NCBI GenBank assembly: GCA_041907665.1
Contig: JAYRGW010000010.1
Span: 1 to 64,000 of the forward strand
Direction of reading: 5' to 3'
DNA from: JAAYUD01 sp041907665
Lineage (GTDB): Bacteria > Bacteroidota > Bacteroidia > Bacteroidales > Bacteroidaceae
Length of the DNA stretch: 64,000 nucleotides
Position numbers and translations under genes: made by a program. Below, in pieces: positions 44,638-53,571 of this stretch. The notes below the pieces were generated by a model. It was not told the origin of the DNA. It worked only from the letters and a program-made list of their open reading frames with translations, and searched no databases. How positions within the stretch are numbered: position 1 is the stretch's first letter; each line of letters starts with the position of its first letter.

Positions 44638-45868
44638 ACCTTAAATTTTTCGACGGAACGCCCAGATCGTAAAGCATGCTTTCTACAGCAGCACTCATCG
44701 GGCCGGGTCCGCACATATAATATTCGATGTCTTCAGGAGCATCGCAATCCTTTAAATAGTGGTCGTATATCACCTGATGAATGAATCCGGTATATCCCGC
44801 CCACTGTTCGTCGGGACGAGGATCACTCAGCGCTATATGGAAAGAGAAATTAGGAAATTCTTTTTCCAAAGCACGAAAATCTTCTTCATAAAACAGATCG
44901 GCTGTCGAACGAGCACCATACCAATAAGAGATCTTCCTATCCCGCACATTCAACGTTTTCAATAAATGCAAGATATGAGCTCTTAAAGGGGCCATACCTA
45001 CACCACCGCCAATATAAACCATTTCGTTCTTTGTGTCCAATCTCGGATGAAAATCTCCGTACGGCCCACTTATAGTCACCTTATCGCCAGGTTTTAATGA
45101 AAAGAGATACGAAGAAGCTATACCTGGGCTCACCTTCATAAAGCCACCATGAACTTTATCAAACGGAGGAGTTGCAATGCGCACATTCAGTATGATGCAA
45201 TCTCCTTCTGCCGGATAGTTTGCCATCGAATAGGCACGGTTCGTCCTTTCGGCATTCTCCACGCTCAAATCATACATTTTGAAATGTTCCCAATCACTCC
45301 GATAAGGTTCATCTATATCAATATCACGATACGCCAAGCGATATTCAGGAATATCTATTTGACAATAGCTTCCCGGCACAAAATCCATGTGAAGATTTTC
45401 GGGCAACTTAACTACAAACTCCTTTATAAACGATGCTACGTTTCTATTAGAAACTACCTTACACTCCATCTTCTTCACTCCCAAAATGAATTCAGGAACT
45501 TGTATCTTTATATCTTGCTTCACCTTTACTTGGCAACCCAAACGCCAAAAATCATTTTGTTCTTTCCGTGTGAAATGTACTTTCTCGGTAGGAAGAATCT
45601 CTCCTCCCCCTTCAATCACTTGACAGCGACACTGACTGCACGATCCTTTTCCACCGCAAGCCGATGAAAGATATACATTATTTTCAGCCAAAGTAGACAA
45701 CAGACTGTTTCCCGGTCGAACATTGAATTCCTTTTTGCCGTCATTGATGGATATCCTAACGAACCCCGACGGAGAAAGATATTTCTTCGCTATGAGCAAT
45801 ATGATAACGAGTAGTAATATTACCACCAGAAAAACACTTACACTCGCAAATATCAGTCTAAACATCAT
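44618..45868 (-). CDS. nqrF: Na+-translocating NADH:quinone reductase subunit F
   Basis: The NADH-oxidising subunit. 416 residues: one N-terminal membrane helix (3-27), a 2Fe-2S ferredoxin domain with ACGGKGSCSQC and a fourth Cys in RLGCQV, an FAD domain with RAYSMANYP, and an NADH domain with GGGVGMAPLRAHI and YYMCGPGPM. Electrons pass NADH to FAD to the 2Fe-2S centre and on to NqrD/E and NqrB/C. Last nqr gene; the helicase start overlaps its end. Confidence 0.97.
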   Translation of the reverse strand: MMFRLIFASVSVFLVVILLLVIILLIAKKYLSPSGFVRISINDGKKEFNVRPGNSLLSTLAENNVYLSSACGGKGSCSQCRCQVIEGGGEILPTEKVHFTRKEQNDFWRLGCQVKVKQDIKIQVPEFILGVKKMECKVVSNRNVASFIKEFVVKLPENLHMDFVPGSYCQIDIPEYRLAYRDIDIDEPYRSDWEHFKMYDLSVENAERTNRAYSMANYPAEGDCIILNVRIATPPFDKVHGGFMKVSPGIASSYLFSLKPGDKVTISGPYGDFHPRLDTKNEMVYIGGGVGMAPLRAHILHLLKTLNVRDRKISYWYGARSTADLFYEEDFRALEKEFPNFSFHIALSDPRPDEQWAGYTGFIHQVIYDHYLKDCDAPEDIEYYMCGPGPMSAAVESMLYDLGVPSKNLRYDNFGG

Positions 45869-45888
45869 TCAATATATTAATCGTTAGC

Positions 45889-46515
45889 CTACAACTTCAA
45901 ACCAGAGAAACACATAAAAGCCATCGCCATCAGCCCCACAGTAATGAACGTTATTCCCAGACCACGCAGTGGTGCAGGAACATCCGAATAGGCCATTTTT
46001 TCCCGAACGGCAGCTAGTCCTACTATTGCAAACATCCATCCCACTCCAGAACCTAAGGCATATACTACCGAATCGGTCAGACTGGTTATAGCTTGCGCAT
46101 CGGAAGGCGATTTAGTAATACGCTGCTGCATGAACAGCGATGCTCCCATAATAGCACAATTCACTGCAATAAGAGGCAAAAAGATACCCAACGAATTATA
46201 AAGCGAAGGGCTGAATTTCTCTACAGCCATCTCTACCAACTGTGTAATGGCTGCTATCACGGCAATAAACAATATGAAACTCAAGAAGCTCAAATCAACG
46301 CCAAATATTCCATTGGCATCGAGCACCTTGGTTTGCAACAGATAGTTCACCGGCAATGTCACCACCAATACAAAAGTGACTGCAATACCTAGCCCTATTG
46401 CTGTTTTCAGATTCTTCGAGACAGCCAAATAAGAGCACATTCCCAGAAAGAATGCAAAGATCATGTTGTCCACAAAGATCGAACGAATAAACAGGCTGAA
46501 TAAATGTTCCATCAT
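45889..46515 (-). CDS. nqrE: Na+-translocating NADH:quinone reductase subunit E
   Basis: 208-residue membrane subunit with six helices. With NqrD it binds an intramembrane iron centre through Cys residues: here FFLGMCSYLAV and LIAVNCAIMGAS. It sits 11 bases after nqrD and 20 before nqrF. Confidence 0.96.
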   Translation of the reverse strand: MMEHLFSLFIRSIFVDNMIFAFFLGMCSYLAVSKNLKTAIGLGIAVTFVLVVTLPVNYLLQTKVLDANGIFGVDLSFLSFILFIAVIAAITQLVEMAVEKFSPSLYNSLGIFLPLIAVNCAIMGASLFMQQRITKSPSDAQAITSLTDSVVYALGSGVGWMFAIVGLAAVREKMAYSDVPAPLRGLGITFITVGLMAMAFMCFSGLKL

Positions 46516-46526
46516 GATTTTTCTTA

Positions 46527-47165
46527 TTAACTATTTTCTTGAAGTTCTTTATCTCTACTCCGTTGATACCATACAATGCAGGCTATGATGATAAGTGCCA
46601 TTGGTGGCATCAACATCAACCCATTGTTTAGGTAACCGGTGTTTTTTATGCAATCATAATTCAATATATTGTAACCCAGTAACGTACCCGACCCCAACAG
46701 TTCGCGTACAAAGGCCACAATGATCAATATCTTGGCATAACCAAGTCCATTGCCCATTCCATCCCAAAAGGACTCCCACGGTCCATTGCTCATAGCAAAG
46801 GCTTCGAGCCGACCCATCAAGATGCAGTTCGTGATGATCAGCCCCACATATACCGAAAGCTGAACACTTACATCGTAAGCAAAAGCTTTCAACACTTCGC
46901 TCACAATAGTTACCAAAGTAGCCACCACTACCAATTGCACGATGATTCGTATTCGATTTGGAATGGTATCTCTCATCAATGATATGATCACGTTGGCAAA
47001 AGCTACAATTACCGTCACAGACAGTCCCATTACTATTGCCGGAGCCAATTTGGCTGTTACGGCAAGTGCCGAGCAAATACCCAATACCTGAACGGTTATC
47101 GGGTTATTTTTACCCAACGGAATGGAAAATGCGTCTTTATTCTTTTTCGAAAGCAATTCACTCAT
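46527..47165 (-). CDS. nqrD: Na+-translocating NADH:quinone reductase subunit D
   Basis: 212-residue membrane subunit homologous to NqrE in inverted topology. It has the paired Cys motifs VLGICSALAVT and IITNCILMGRLEAFA that share the iron centre with NqrE. It follows nqrC by 15 bases. Confidence 0.96.
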   Translation of the reverse strand: MSELLSKKNKDAFSIPLGKNNPITVQVLGICSALAVTAKLAPAIVMGLSVTVIVAFANVIISLMRDTIPNRIRIIVQLVVVATLVTIVSEVLKAFAYDVSVQLSVYVGLIITNCILMGRLEAFAMSNGPWESFWDGMGNGLGYAKILIIVAFVRELLGSGTLLGYNILNYDCIKNTGYLNNGLMLMPPMALIIIACIVWYQRSRDKELQENS

Positions 47166-47180
47166 CAGTCATTATCCTCC

Positions 47181-47864
47181 TTATTGATTAGTAAAAAAGA
47201 TGATGTAATTACTCAAGCATTTCTTAAGCATGGCATCTACTCCCTTTGAAGTAATAGTACCACCCGAAATGCCATCCACTTCATATTTTTTATCCACAAC
47301 TTTACCGTATTTTACTACCGAGAGCCCTACTTTGTCGTCTTTCATTACTTTCATTTTCTTAAATTCTCCCTGAAACTCGGGCGAAGCTATCTCGGCTCCT
47401 AGTCCGGGTGTTTCGCTCTGATGCGAAAAGTAGGCTCCATATACTGTATTGCGATCATCATTTAGAGCTACGTATCCCCAAATAGCACCCCATAAACCGG
47501 CACCATTCAACGGAAAGACATACTTGGTCTGTCCGTTCACGTCACATTGAAAAACATGGTAACGCTTTTTCGAGAACTCTGTACTGTAGTTCGAAGAGAA
47601 GCTACCGGTATTAACCACCAATGTTCCGTCAAGTTGCAATAGCATATCCAGTTTTACATATTTATGATAAGCCGCTTCAACATCTTTCACTCCACTGATA
47701 TTCAATGCAGCAAGAATTTGTCTTTTAGTATCAAGCTCTATATTCCTATCTTGACGAGGTCTCAATACAATATTCGTAAACGCCAGCAGAAATGCCACAA
47801 TGACAACAATTATCGAAGCATAAATGAGTGTATACGAATTACTATTTGTATCCTTCTTTTTCAT
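47181..47864 (-). CDS. nqrC: Na+-translocating NADH:quinone reductase subunit C
   Basis: 227 residues: one N-terminal membrane helix (about 12-32), then a periplasmic FMN domain. The covalent FMN attachment motif is DGISGGTITSKGVD near the end, with the Thr that ApbE modifies. Start and nqrB stop share a base (TAATG), so the two are coupled. apbE is not in this operon. Confidence 0.95.
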   Translation of the reverse strand: MKKKDTNSNSYTLIYASIIVVIVAFLLAFTNIVLRPRQDRNIELDTKRQILAALNISGVKDVEAAYHKYVKLDMLLQLDGTLVVNTGSFSSNYSTEFSKKRYHVFQCDVNGQTKYVFPLNGAGLWGAIWGYVALNDDRNTVYGAYFSHQSETPGLGAEIASPEFQGEFKKMKVMKDDKVGLSVVKYGKVVDKKYEVDGISGGTITSKGVDAMLKKCLSNYIIFFTNQ

Positions 47865-49054
47865 TATTCATCGGAATTAATGGTCGTTTTCGTCACTCGT
47901 TTCGCCCTGCGGCTTATATTGTGTTGCACCACAAAGTAGTCTATAAGCGGAGCAAATATATTCATAAAGAGTATGGCAAACATCATTCCTTCCGGAAAAC
48001 CGGGATTCAACACCCTGATGAAAATAGCCAGCACACCTATCAAGAAACCATAGATGTATTTACCTGTCTCTGTTCGTGCCGAAGTCACTGGGTCGGTTGC
48101 CATAAATACAGCCCCAAAACAAAATCCCCCAAGAGCCAGATGTTCATACCAAGGCATGTGAGCCATTGCCGTATGCGGTCCACAGAGATTGAATATCCAT
48201 GCCATCAAGGCACCGCCTAAAAACACGGAGAACATCGTTTTCCAACTGGCCACACCTGTCCACAGCAGTATCAAAGCACCTATCAATATGGCTATCACAC
48301 TCGTTTCACCTATCGACCCCGGAATAAATCCGGTGACCATATTCCACGAGAACGGCGGGCAACCGGCTGGAGTCGCAGCCGTAGAGGCAATGCCCAAACT
48401 AGTGGCAGCAGTCATACCGTCTACCGTGTTGCCCAACCCGAATATGCTCTTACTCGCTACCCAAACAGCATCACCGCTCATCTTGGTAGGATAACTGAAA
48501 AACATGAAAACGCGGGCTACCAATGCAACGTTGAATATATTCATTCCTGTACCGCCAAACACCTCTTTGGCAAATATCACGGCAAACGCCGTGGCTATGG
48601 CAATAATCCACAACGGACAGTCTACAGGTACAATCATGGGGATGAGCATTCCCGTCACTAAAAAGCCCTCTTGTATTTCTTCTTTTTTCCATTGAGCCAC
48701 AACGAACTCAATGCCTAGCCCCACCACATAGGTCACTACTATTTTAGGAAGCACAGCCAGAAAACCATAAAAGAATTTATCGAAGAAGTTTCCTTCGATG
48801 CCTACATGCAAGTAGTGCTGATAGCCCACATTATACATACCAAAAAGCATTGCAGGCATCAGGGCTATGACCACAAACGACATAATACGTTTACTGTCTA
48901 TTGCATCATGAATATGAGTTCCGGTCTTAGAAGTTGTGTTGGGCACAAACAAAAAGTCTTCGATACCGTCATACACCGAGTGCAAAGCATGGCATTTGCC
49001 ACCTTCTTCAAAATGGGGCCGTACCTTATTGAATATTTTTTTTATTGCTTTCAT
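47864..49054 (-). CDS. nqrB: Na+-translocating NADH:quinone reductase subunit B
   Basis: 396-residue membrane subunit, about nine helices, carrying covalent FMN at the Thr in DGMTAATSLG, as well as riboflavin and the Na+ path in homologues. Other family blocks: the long FGGTGMNIFNVALVARVF and ATDPVTSARTETGKYIYGF. Overlaps nqrC by one base; nqrA is 21 bases upstream. Confidence 0.96.
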   Translation of the reverse strand: MKAIKKIFNKVRPHFEEGGKCHALHSVYDGIEDFLFVPNTTSKTGTHIHDAIDSKRIMSFVVIALMPAMLFGMYNVGYQHYLHVGIEGNFFDKFFYGFLAVLPKIVVTYVVGLGIEFVVAQWKKEEIQEGFLVTGMLIPMIVPVDCPLWIIAIATAFAVIFAKEVFGGTGMNIFNVALVARVFMFFSYPTKMSGDAVWVASKSIFGLGNTVDGMTAATSLGIASTAATPAGCPPFSWNMVTGFIPGSIGETSVIAILIGALILLWTGVASWKTMFSVFLGGALMAWIFNLCGPHTAMAHMPWYEHLALGGFCFGAVFMATDPVTSARTETGKYIYGFLIGVLAIFIRVLNPGFPEGMMFAILFMNIFAPLIDYFVVQHNISRRAKRVTKTTINSDE

Positions 49055-49075
49055 TTTCTACCGTCCTTTATCTGT

Positions 49076-50428
49076 TTAATTCATTTCTGCCCGAAGCATA
49101 TCCAAACCTTCTCTCACTATCCGTTGGAGTTCCATCTTCGAAGAACAAACAAACTCACAAAGGGCAAAATCTTCGGGAGCCACTTCGTATATACCGAGTG
49201 CCTCCATCCTGTCTATATCGCCGGCAAGAATTGCCTTTATCAAATATTCGGGCAAAATATCCATCGGAAGTACCTTCGTATATTCGTCGGACATGATCAT
49301 GTGACGTTGCCCGCCTTTAATGCGTGCATCAAGCGCATACCGTTTTTTCTTACCCAACAACCAGCTGAAATACGAACGATTCATACTGAAATCATTCAAA
49401 CGCGGAGCTATCCACCCAAACTCTTCATGTATTTCGTCGCCTTCGGGTATCACCGTCAATTGACTGTCGTAAGCGCCAAGATAACCATCGGCCGTTATTT
49501 TCCGTCCGGTCAATACATTTCCGCTAATGTAGCGCAAGTCTTTCCCTGTAGTTACTCTACCTTCAAACACGTTGGTCAATTGCGCACCAAGTTGCAGACG
49601 TACGTATGCAGGATGCACCACTTCCGATCCGGTAAGAGCTACCGGATGAACAAAATCTATATGACCCTCCAAAAAGAAACGTCCCAAATAGATCACCGAT
49701 TGGGCTGAAAGAGTCCACACCACTTCACCTTTATTCACAGGAGCAATATGGTTTATCTGAACACCTACATTACCCGCCGGATGAGGTCCTTCGAACACCG
49801 AGACAGTCACATTTCGAGCTTCCGTCAAGGCAGTAGCCGATTGGGTTGAATCTATATTCAAATATGTTTTAGCGATTTTCGACAATGCGGTAAGTCCTGT
49901 TTGAAAAGCTTCTTCTTCTCCTTTCAAAACAAACTCAAAATCGGGAGCCAACGGGTTGGTATCGAAGGTCGAAACAAAAACAGCTCTAGGTTCTGCCTCC
50001 GGACACGATACGATATCATAAGGTCTTTGTCGGACGAAAGCCATAAGGCCCGATTCTGCCATCAAATTCTTTATTTCGCCTACAGATAAAGCCTCAACAT
50101 CCTTGCTTCCGAAATCAATATATTCTTGCGTTTTGGAAGCGACAACCGATATAGAAAGTATTTTCCGACGTGCACCACGTTCTATTTGATTCACAGTGCC
50201 GCTCACCGGCGAAACGAATTTCACTTCAGGATGATTCTTATCTACAAACAATGCACTGCCTGCCTTTACATAATCCTGTTCTTTGACAACCATCTTCGGA
50301 GTTATACCGACATAATCATCCGCAACAAGCGCGTAACGCTCAGAATCTTCAACGTCAAAGAATTCTTCGGCGGCAACACCTTTCAATTTTATGTCAAGGC
50401 CTTTTGTTAATCGAATAACATTTGCCAT
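49076..50428 (-). CDS. nqrA: Na+-translocating NADH:quinone reductase subunit A
   Basis: 450-residue peripheral cytoplasmic subunit that contributes to the quinone site. Begins IRLTKGLDIKLKGVA and has SPVSGTVNQIERGARRK and the conserved FEGPHPAGNVGVQINHI. It is first in the nqrABCDEF operon. The divergent ndh gene shares the 165-base promoter gap. Confidence 0.96.
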   Translation of the reverse strand: MANVIRLTKGLDIKLKGVAAEEFFDVEDSERYALVADDYVGITPKMVVKEQDYVKAGSALFVDKNHPEVKFVSPVSGTVNQIERGARRKILSISVVASKTQEYIDFGSKDVEALSVGEIKNLMAESGLMAFVRQRPYDIVSCPEAEPRAVFVSTFDTNPLAPDFEFVLKGEEEAFQTGLTALSKIAKTYLNIDSTQSATALTEARNVTVSVFEGPHPAGNVGVQINHIAPVNKGEVVWTLSAQSVIYLGRFFLEGHIDFVHPVALTGSEVVHPAYVRLQLGAQLTNVFEGRVTTGKDLRYISGNVLTGRKITADGYLGAYDSQLTVIPEGDEIHEEFGWIAPRLNDFSMNRSYFSWLLGKKKRYALDARIKGGQRHMIMSDEYTKVLPMDILPEYLIKAILAGDIDRMEALGIYEVAPEDFALCEFVCSSKMELQRIVREGLDMLRAEMN

Positions 50429-50450
50429 AGTGATAGTATAAACATTAGTG

Positions 50451-50458
50451 CAAAAATA
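50451..50458 (-). promoter_or_regulatory. -7 element for the nqr operon
   Basis: Minus-strand TATTTTTG, 22 bases before the nqrA start. Confidence 0.5.
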
Positions 50459-50554
50459 GTAAATAAATTCTTAGATTGAGAATTTAAACAAAGAAATATG
50501 CCCTCCAGGTATTTATTTTCCATTTAAATTGTTTATTACTTTTAAAAAAAAATG

Positions 50555-50562
50555 TATTTTTG
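50555..50562 (+). promoter_or_regulatory. -7 element for ndh
   Basis: TATTTTTG, 31 bases before the ndh start; a TTG lies 23 bases further upstream, a slightly long spacer. Confidence 0.5.
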
Positions 50563-50593
50563 TAACTCCAAACAGACTAAAAGGTAAAAAGAT

Positions 50594-51967
50594 ATGAGTT
50601 TAAACATTGAAAAAAGCGACAAGAAGCGGGTAATTATCGTAGGTGGCGGATTCGGAGGCCTTCAATTGGCAAAAAGACTCAAGAAATCCGGTTTGCAAGT
50701 GGTGTTGATGGATAAAAACAACTATCACCAATTTCCTCCCTTAATATACCAAGTTGCTTCCGCGGGTATGGAGCCGAGTTCTATCTCGTTTCCTTTCCGC
50801 AAAATATTTCAACGTACCCGAAACTTCTATTTCCGTATGGCAGAAGTGAGAGCGGTATTTCCCGAAAAGAAGATCATCCAAACTTCGATCGGAAAGGCAG
50901 AGTACGACTATTTGGTCTTCGCTGCCGGTACCACAACAAACTTCTTCGGCAATAAACATATAGAAGAGAACGCCATCCCCATGAAAAATGTATCCGAAGC
51001 AATGGGGCTACAAAACGCTATTCTATCCAATTTGGAGCGTTCTATCACATGTGCTACCAACTTAGAACGCCAAGAATTGCTCAATGTTGTAATCGTTGGT
51101 GGTGGTGCTACGGGCGTAGAAGTATCGGGTGTGCTCTCCGAAATGAAAAAATTCATTCTTCCTCACGACTATCCAGATTTGGACAAAAGCATGATGAATA
51201 TTTACCTCATAGAAGCCAGCAACCGATTGCTTTCGGGCATGTCACCCGAATCGTCGACCAAAGCCGAAGAGTTTCTGCGTCGCATGGGCGTAAATATTCT
51301 ACTCAATAAAAAAGTCGTAGACTATAAAAACAATAAAGTGGTGCTCGAAGACGGTAGCGAAATTGCCACCCGCACCTTTATATGGGTCAGTGGTGTTGCC
51401 GGTGTTACCATCAACAATATAGATCGCTCATTTTTCGGACGAGGCAACCGTATCAAAGTAGACGAATTCAATCGGGTACCGGGTATGGAAGATGTTTTCG
51501 CTATTGGCGATCAATGCATCCAAACAACCGACAAAGACTACCCGAAAGGACATCCGCAATTGGCTCAAGTTGCTATTCAACAAGGCAAACTGTTGGCCAA
51601 GAATCTATACAGGCTCGAGAAAGGCAAAAAAATGCAGCCGTTCCACTATCGCAATCTTGGTTCGATGGCTACAGTAGGTAGAAACAAGGCCGTAGCCGAA
51701 TTCAGCAAATTAAAGATTCAAGGGTGGTTTGCTTGGTTCTTGTGGCTGGTTGTCCACTTGCGTTCCATCTTAGGCGTGCGCAACAAAGTGATTGTTTTCC
51801 TCAACTGGATATGGAATTACTTCAACTACAACCAGTCGCTCCGCATGATCTTCTCGCCCAAGAAGGCTAAAGTAGTAGCCGAACGCGAAGCACTCGAAGC
51901 TGTTACCCACTGGGGAGAAGACTTGATAGAAGAAGAGCACGACAAAGAGCATTCCAACGTAGAATAA
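50594..51967 (+). CDS. ndh: Type II NADH:quinone oxidoreductase (NDH-2)
   Basis: Non-pumping NADH dehydrogenase that passes electrons to quinone. 457 residues with FAD motif IIVGGGFGGLQLAKRL (about 14-30), the NAD motif VVIVGGGATGVEVSG (about 165-180), the FAD/quinone blocks VFAIGDQC and HPQLAQVAIQQGK, and a C-terminal amphipathic or hydrophobic region (WFAWFLWLVVHLRSILGVRN) typical of membrane-bound NDH-2. It diverges from the Na+-pumping Nqr operon, so two NADH entry points lie side by side. Confidence 0.92.
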   Translation: MSLNIEKSDKKRVIIVGGGFGGLQLAKRLKKSGLQVVLMDKNNYHQFPPLIYQVASAGMEPSSISFPFRKIFQRTRNFYFRMAEVRAVFPEKKIIQTSIGKAEYDYLVFAAGTTTNFFGNKHIEENAIPMKNVSEAMGLQNAILSNLERSITCATNLERQELLNVVIVGGGATGVEVSGVLSEMKKFILPHDYPDLDKSMMNIYLIEASNRLLSGMSPESSTKAEEFLRRMGVNILLNKKVVDYKNNKVVLEDGSEIATRTFIWVSGVAGVTINNIDRSFFGRGNRIKVDEFNRVPGMEDVFAIGDQCIQTTDKDYPKGHPQLAQVAIQQGKLLAKNLYRLEKGKKMQPFHYRNLGSMATVGRNKAVAEFSKLKIQGWFAWFLWLVVHLRSILGVRNKVIVFLNWIWNYFNYNQSLRMIFSPKKAKVVAEREALEAVTHWGEDLIEEEHDKEHSNVE

Positions 51968-51993
51968 CCTATCTTCATTCTACTCTTCTGATT

Positions 51994-52536
51994 ATGCATC
52001 AAAGTGCTCCTTATTCTACGTCAGAAAGCCAATACGAATTCCGTCGTACTACAATGGCCGACAGAGAACGTGTCATGCAGATTATCGATCAAGCCAAAGC
52101 CCAGATGAAACGTCTGGGCAGCCATCAATGGCAAGAAGGATACCCTGCAATGTACGACATTGTAGCCGACATCGATCGGCAAACGGCGTATGTACTATGC
52201 CTCGATCAGGCGATCATTGCTTATGCTTCTATCTCTTTCGACGGCGAACCGGCCTACAACGATTTAAACGGTCAGTGGTTGAGCGATCAAAAATATGTGG
52301 TCGTTCACCGCTTGGCAGTTGCCGACGAAATGAAAAACCGTGGAGTAGCAACCTACTTTTTCCACCGCATTGAACAATATGCCTTGGCGGCCCATGTGCA
52401 TAGCTTCCGTGTCGATACTAATTTTGATAACCATTACCTTTTGAGTCTTCTTCGGAAAACAGGATTCGTAGAATGTGGCGAAGTCTTTTACGACAGAGGA
52501 CGTGGTAGTCGAAAAGCATTCGAAAAATTATTTTAA
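51994..52536 (+). CDS. GNAT-family N-acetyltransferase
   Basis: 180 residues with the GNAT core: strand VHRLAVADEMKNRGVATYFF, which carries the acetyl-CoA pyrophosphate loop (R/Q-x-x-G/A form MKNRGVA), and the C-terminal SLLRKTGFVECGEV. The substrate is unknown. It starts 26 bases after ndh on the same strand. Confidence 0.9.
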   Translation: MHQSAPYSTSESQYEFRRTTMADRERVMQIIDQAKAQMKRLGSHQWQEGYPAMYDIVADIDRQTAYVLCLDQAIIAYASISFDGEPAYNDLNGQWLSDQKYVVVHRLAVADEMKNRGVATYFFHRIEQYALAAHVHSFRVDTNFDNHYLLSLLRKTGFVECGEVFYDRGRGSRKAFEKLF

Positions 52537-52635
52537 GCGACTCTCTTTATCAAATAGCGATAGTTGTACGAGGTTAAGCAATATTAAAATAGCAGAAGCC
52601 TGTATCAGAGACAGAAAATAGTTGTAATTTTGCAC

Positions 52636-52989
52636 ATGATGCATATCTCTCGATCGACAAACAATAAGTATCTGGCTATTATCATGATAGCGCTATTGGC
52701 TCTCTCTTGTCCTATGAAGAGAGAAATAAAGCAATGGCTCCAGATTGATACCCCTCAACAGACAATGAAATCAAGTTGTCCGAGGACTTGCTATACCAAT
52801 TCAAACGATAATATCTCAAGTCACTTTGTCAGGAAACAGAAAGAGGTAAAAACATTATTTCCTTTTAGTCTTTTTGCAAAGTGTATCGACAAGTTGACAT
52901 TGCCAAACAATGTCGACATACACCGTTTTTCTATTTCCCAAAGACAGAAGATACCATCCTTTTTGTTCTTCCGAAAACTCTTGATTTAA
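52636..52989 (+). CDS. Small hypothetical membrane or exported protein
   Basis: About 117 residues: a single hydrophobic segment (YLAIIMIALLALSCP) followed by MKREIKQWLQID and a Cys-rich, basic tail. It could be a signal-anchor protein. Start codons at 52636 and 52639 are both possible; a TAATTTTG promoter-like element at 52625-52632 sits too close to either, which argues for a start further in, or against the gene. It lies 126 bases before the DsrE-DoxDA pair and might belong to it. Confidence 0.4.
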   Translation: MMHISRSTNNKYLAIIMIALLALSCPMKREIKQWLQIDTPQQTMKSSCPRTCYTNSNDNISSHFVRKQKEVKTLFPFSLFAKCIDKLTLPNNVDIHRFSISQRQKIPSFLFFRKLLI

Positions 52990-53115
52990 ATAAATACTTT
53001 TCATTTAGATAAGCTGTTGACACAAAGCAAACTCCTCTCATTTTAACAACTAGAGTAGAGTTGCATCTTCGTGCCAACAAGAATATTTCATATTAATTCA
53101 ATAAAGACATAGAAA

Positions 53116-53559
53116 ATGAAAAAGTATATTACAGCATTATTGTTCATCTCATTTATAATGGGAACAACAAATATTAGTGCACAGACAGCCGAAGAAATCA
53201 ATCATGTTGAACAATCAATCAAAAGCAATGGGAAGTATGCATTGTTAGTAATGAATCCGAAGCATTTAAAGGTCGCTATCATGACTGGTGAAAGATTTAA
53301 AGATAAAAGTAAAAAGATAGGTTTTCAGATAGTGACATGCGGAGAAGTCGTAAAAGAAATCTCTACCAACCAAGAGCTGAAAAAGACTGTTATCGAAGCT
53401 GTACAAAAGTATGGACTGAAAATAGTCGTCTGTGGTCTGACTGTTAAGCAACTGAATATAGACAAAACACTTCTTCCTGCCGAAACACCGATTGTAAATA
53501 ATGGCATCGTTTATATGTTTGGACTGGAGGAGTTAGGTTACAAATCGATAAGCATATAA
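53116..53559 (+). CDS. Exported DsrE-family protein
   Basis: 147 residues with signal peptide (ITALLFISFIMGTTNISAQ) and a DsrE/DsrF-like fold: YALLVMNPKHLKVAIMTGER, EIVTCGEVV-like segment and IVVCGLTVKQLNI with Cys residues in the positions used for sulfur carriage. DsrE proteins move sulfane sulfur. It is 12 bases upstream of a DoxDA gene, which fits sulfur or thiol redox chemistry at the cell envelope. Confidence 0.85.
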   Translation: MKKYITALLFISFIMGTTNISAQTAEEINHVEQSIKSNGKYALLVMNPKHLKVAIMTGERFKDKSKKIGFQIVTCGEVVKEISTNQELKKTVIEAVQKYGLKIVVCGLTVKQLNIDKTLLPAETPIVNNGIVYMFGLEELGYKSISI

Positions 53560-53571
53560 TACAGACTAAAG

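Noticed and set aside
48806..49708. A 300-codon plus-strand frame across nqrA/nqrB
   Set aside because: It spans the junction of two well-supported genes on the other strand and has no recognisable domain.
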